DNA of 64,000 nt from Murdochiella massiliensis (GTDB lineage Bacteria; Bacillota; Clostridia; Tissierellales; Peptoniphilaceae): positions 1,228,501-1,292,500 of the forward strand of contig NZ_FIZW01000002.1 in NCBI RefSeq assembly GCF_900059565.1. Direction: 5' to 3'. Shown in pieces: positions 62,399 to 64,000 of the stretch. Positions within the stretch are counted from its first letter, which is position 1; each line of letters opens with the position of its first letter. The position numbers were made by a program, and so were the translations under genes. The notes under the pieces were generated by a model. The model was not told the origin of the DNA. It searched no databases and saw only the letters and a program-made list of their open reading frames with translations.

Positions 62399-63346
62399 AT
62401 GAATTGGATTCAATCGTTTGAACTTCTTTGCTATGCCATTGCCATTGTATTTTTCGTGGATCTAATTCGAAATAACAAGAAGAATGAGTTTTTTCTATTT
62501 CTATCTGCGGCTTTTGCGGGCTTTGCCTTGGAATTACTGGCGGTTCGCCTTACCGGAATTTACCATTATAGCAATGATTTTTTCATTCAGATCGGACCGA
62601 AACCATACCAATTTCCCTTTTTCGGAGGACTGATGTGGGGTGCTCTGGCGGTATGTGCTTGGCGGATCGCAAAGAAGTTTTCCTTATCGAAGAGAAAGAC
62701 GGCACTTTTATCCGGCTGGCTGATTGTTTCGTTGGACCTTTTTTTGGATGTTGCAGCCATTCGTCTTAATGGCGGCTTCTGGGTCTGGGATGGTCGGCCC
62801 ATTACGTTAGAAATCAGTCATCATCTGTTTATGAGCGTTATCTGGGTCAATTTTCTTGGCTATCTTTTTGAAACGCCAACCATTGTTTATCTTTGGCTTG
62901 CTCAGCAGGAAAAGGGTGAAAAACCCGTACTTCGCGCCTTGGGTAGCGCCGTGTTGATTGGCGTTGCCGGCGTTGGCGTTGTGGGAATCGCATCCACCAT
63001 TTCCTTACGGCTGGATCGATGGAGCGATGAGTGGTTTAGCTTTCTGGCATTTGTGCTCATTTGGATGACCGTTTTTTTTCGTATCGTCCTTTATTTGGTG
63101 CGTCACCGAAAAAACATAACGTGGGAAGCGAAAAAAGATAAAGTCTTACTATTCACGTGGGGCGCCCTTTATCTCTATTGCATCGCTGCGCTGATTCAGC
63201 TCAATATCCTTCAAGAAGTTCCTGTTTATGGGCTCTTTGCAGCACTTATGATGAGCTTGACCCTGATCCTGAGCATGATTCGTTTTGATCGACCGAAAGA
63301 CACTTCTGCAGCTCTGATACAAGATGAGACAGGAAGCGACGAATAA
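62399..63346 (+). CDS. Polytopic membrane protein, possibly CruF/DUF422-like
   Basis: The 315-residue protein has eight or so hydrophobic helices. The arrangement of an acidic residue and GIYHYSNDF after one helix, PFFGGLMWGALAVCAWRI, and SLDLFLDVAAIRLNGGFWVW resembles the carotenoid-biosynthesis CruF/DUF422 family, but the match is by eye and weak. AAGGAGGG precedes ATG, 14 bp after the LCP gene, so it is probably the last gene of the operon. No other pigment gene is present in the window. Confidence 0.6.
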   Translation: MNWIQSFELLCYAIAIVFFVDLIRNNKKNEFFLFLSAAFAGFALELLAVRLTGIYHYSNDFFIQIGPKPYQFPFFGGLMWGALAVCAWRIAKKFSLSKRKTALLSGWLIVSLDLFLDVAAIRLNGGFWVWDGRPITLEISHHLFMSVIWVNFLGYLFETPTIVYLWLAQQEKGEKPVLRALGSAVLIGVAGVGVVGIASTISLRLDRWSDEWFSFLAFVLIWMTVFFRIVLYLVRHRKNITWEAKKDKVLLFTWGALYLYCIAALIQLNILQEVPVYGLFAALMMSLTLILSMIRFDRPKDTSAALIQDETGSDE

Positions 63347-63398
63347 CGCCTCCACAGGCGCCTTCGAAACGGCATATTCAAAAAAATAAAAATTAGTG

Positions 63399-63427
63399 TT
63401 GACAGACACAAAATGGGGTGGTAATAT
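63399..63427 (+). promoter_or_regulatory. rRNA operon promoter P1
   Basis: TTGACA (63399-63404), 17-bp spacer, TAATAT (63422-63427). The -35 box is consensus. Confidence 0.9.
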
Positions 63428-63487
63428 ACTCAAGTCGCGCCAAAAAGAACAGGCGACGAGAAAAGTGAAAATAAAGTTTACTTTTTC

Positions 63488-63516
63488 TTGACAAGCCCTT
63501 TACGGCGTGATAAACT
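63488..63516 (+). promoter_or_regulatory. rRNA operon promoter P2
   Basis: TTGACA (63488-63493), 17-bp spacer, TAAACT (63511-63516), 89 bp after P1. Tandem promoters are usual for rrn operons. Both are followed by similar sequence (CTCAAGTCGCGCC/TTCAAGCACTCCC then AAAAAG), so the unit may be a duplication. Confidence 0.9.
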
Positions 63517-63622
63517 ATTCAAGCACTCCCAAAAAGGGAGAGCGCGAACCTTCAAAAGTGAATACGTGAATAACTTTGAGTTTAATAATTCAAACAACAA
63601 ATTTAGAGTCAAGATATTGGCT

Positions 63623-63645
63623 CTCAAAACATTATTTTGAGAGTT
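63623..63645 (+). promoter_or_regulatory. Leader hairpin running into the 16S 5' end
   Basis: CTCTCAAAA (63623-63631) is perfectly complementary to TTTTGAGAG (63637-63645), which includes the first bases of mature 16S rRNA. It can hold the 5' end during transcription before RNase processing. Confidence 0.7.
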
Positions 63646-64000
63646 TGATCCTGGCTCAGGATAAACGCTGGCGGCGTGCGTAACACATGCAAGTCGAACG
63701 AGAATGCACTGACGGAACCTTCGGGGGAAGATAGTGCAGGACAGTGGCGGATGGGTGAGTAACGCGTAAGAAACCTGCCTTTCACACCGGGATAGCAGCT
63801 GGAAACGGCTATTAATACCGGATGATACTTTTCTAACGCATGTTGGGAAGGTCAAAGAATTTCGGTGAAAGATGGTCTTGCGTCTGATTAGCTAGTTGGT
63901 GGGGTAACGGCCTACCAAGGCGACGATCAGTAGCCGGCCTGAGAGGGTGTACGGCCACATTGGGACTGAGACACGGCCCAAACTCCTACGGGAGGCAGCA
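63635..64000 (+). rRNA. rrs: 16S ribosomal RNA, 5' part
   Basis: The sequence from GAGAGTTTGATCCTGGCTCA to ACTCCTACGGGAGGCAGCA matches universal bacterial positions about 8 to 357, continuing past the window end. Variable regions V1 and V2 (GAATGCACTGACGGAACC, TTTCTAACGCATGTTGGGAA) look like Tissierellia/Peptoniphilaceae by general impression only. The 5' end is placed by alignment to E. coli and may be off by a few bases. Confidence 0.97.

Overview
The window reads as a chromosome segment of a low-copy-repeat, mid-GC anaerobic Firmicute. Markers are the pyruvate:ferredoxin oxidoreductase, HprK, RapZ-NUDIX-WhiA cluster, long Bacillus/Clostridium-type SRP RNA, K+-type membrane pyrophosphatase and strong AGGAGG ribosome sites. 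The first 365 nt of a 16S rRNA end the window; their general look fits Tissierellia/Peptoniphilaceae, but that is a family-level guess from memory, not a database match.

Layout. 1-4475: chaperone genes (dnaJ tail, clpB), a 53-bp-period palindromic repeat array, and asnA. 4476-18530: an accessory region made of a decayed mobile element. Type I restriction remnants (hsdR and hsdS fragments joined head-on), a frameshifted mobC, a relaxase with nonsense and frameshift mutations and a truncated DUF4316-like transfer-element gene surround an intact four-gene cargo operon: XRE controller, fused double adenine methyltransferase, AlwI-type endonuclease and a 1248-aa membrane P-loop NTPase of YobI type. 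18530-23030: scars and duplications (a GNAT fragment fused to an asnA 3' fragment, lipoprotein, intact GNAT gene, broken pepC, a possible nuclease, a second and larger 53-bp array). 23250-23633: tRNA-Ser and SRP RNA. 23807-29862: the complete pyrCKDFEBI operon with its promoter and terminator, which with carbamoyl phosphate makes UMP. 29887-31384: an AbiE toxin-antitoxin pair. 31610-46108: housekeeping genes (cytoplasmic amylase, RNase H, mscL, hppA, ychF, aminopeptidase P, uvrC, hprK, PFOR).

46578-56961 is visibly more AT-rich than its flanks. It holds a PLP lyase, a LysR regulator and a co-directional run of enolase-superfamily enzyme, Na+/solute symporter, crotonase, CoA-transferase, acyl-CoA dehydrogenase and EtfBA. 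This looks like an acquired pathway for importing an organic acid, activating it as a CoA thioester and reducing or oxidising it with an electron-transfer flavoprotein. The parts resemble the caffeate-reduction genes of acetogens, but the substrate is unknown. 57322-63346 returns to core cell-wall and division genes (murB, rapZ, NUDIX, whiA, an LCP protein, a membrane protein), then tandem rRNA promoters and the 16S gene.

The best candidates for something undescribed are the restriction operon with its membrane NTPase, the two helically phased 53-bp palindrome arrays, and the enolase/CoA/Etf operon.
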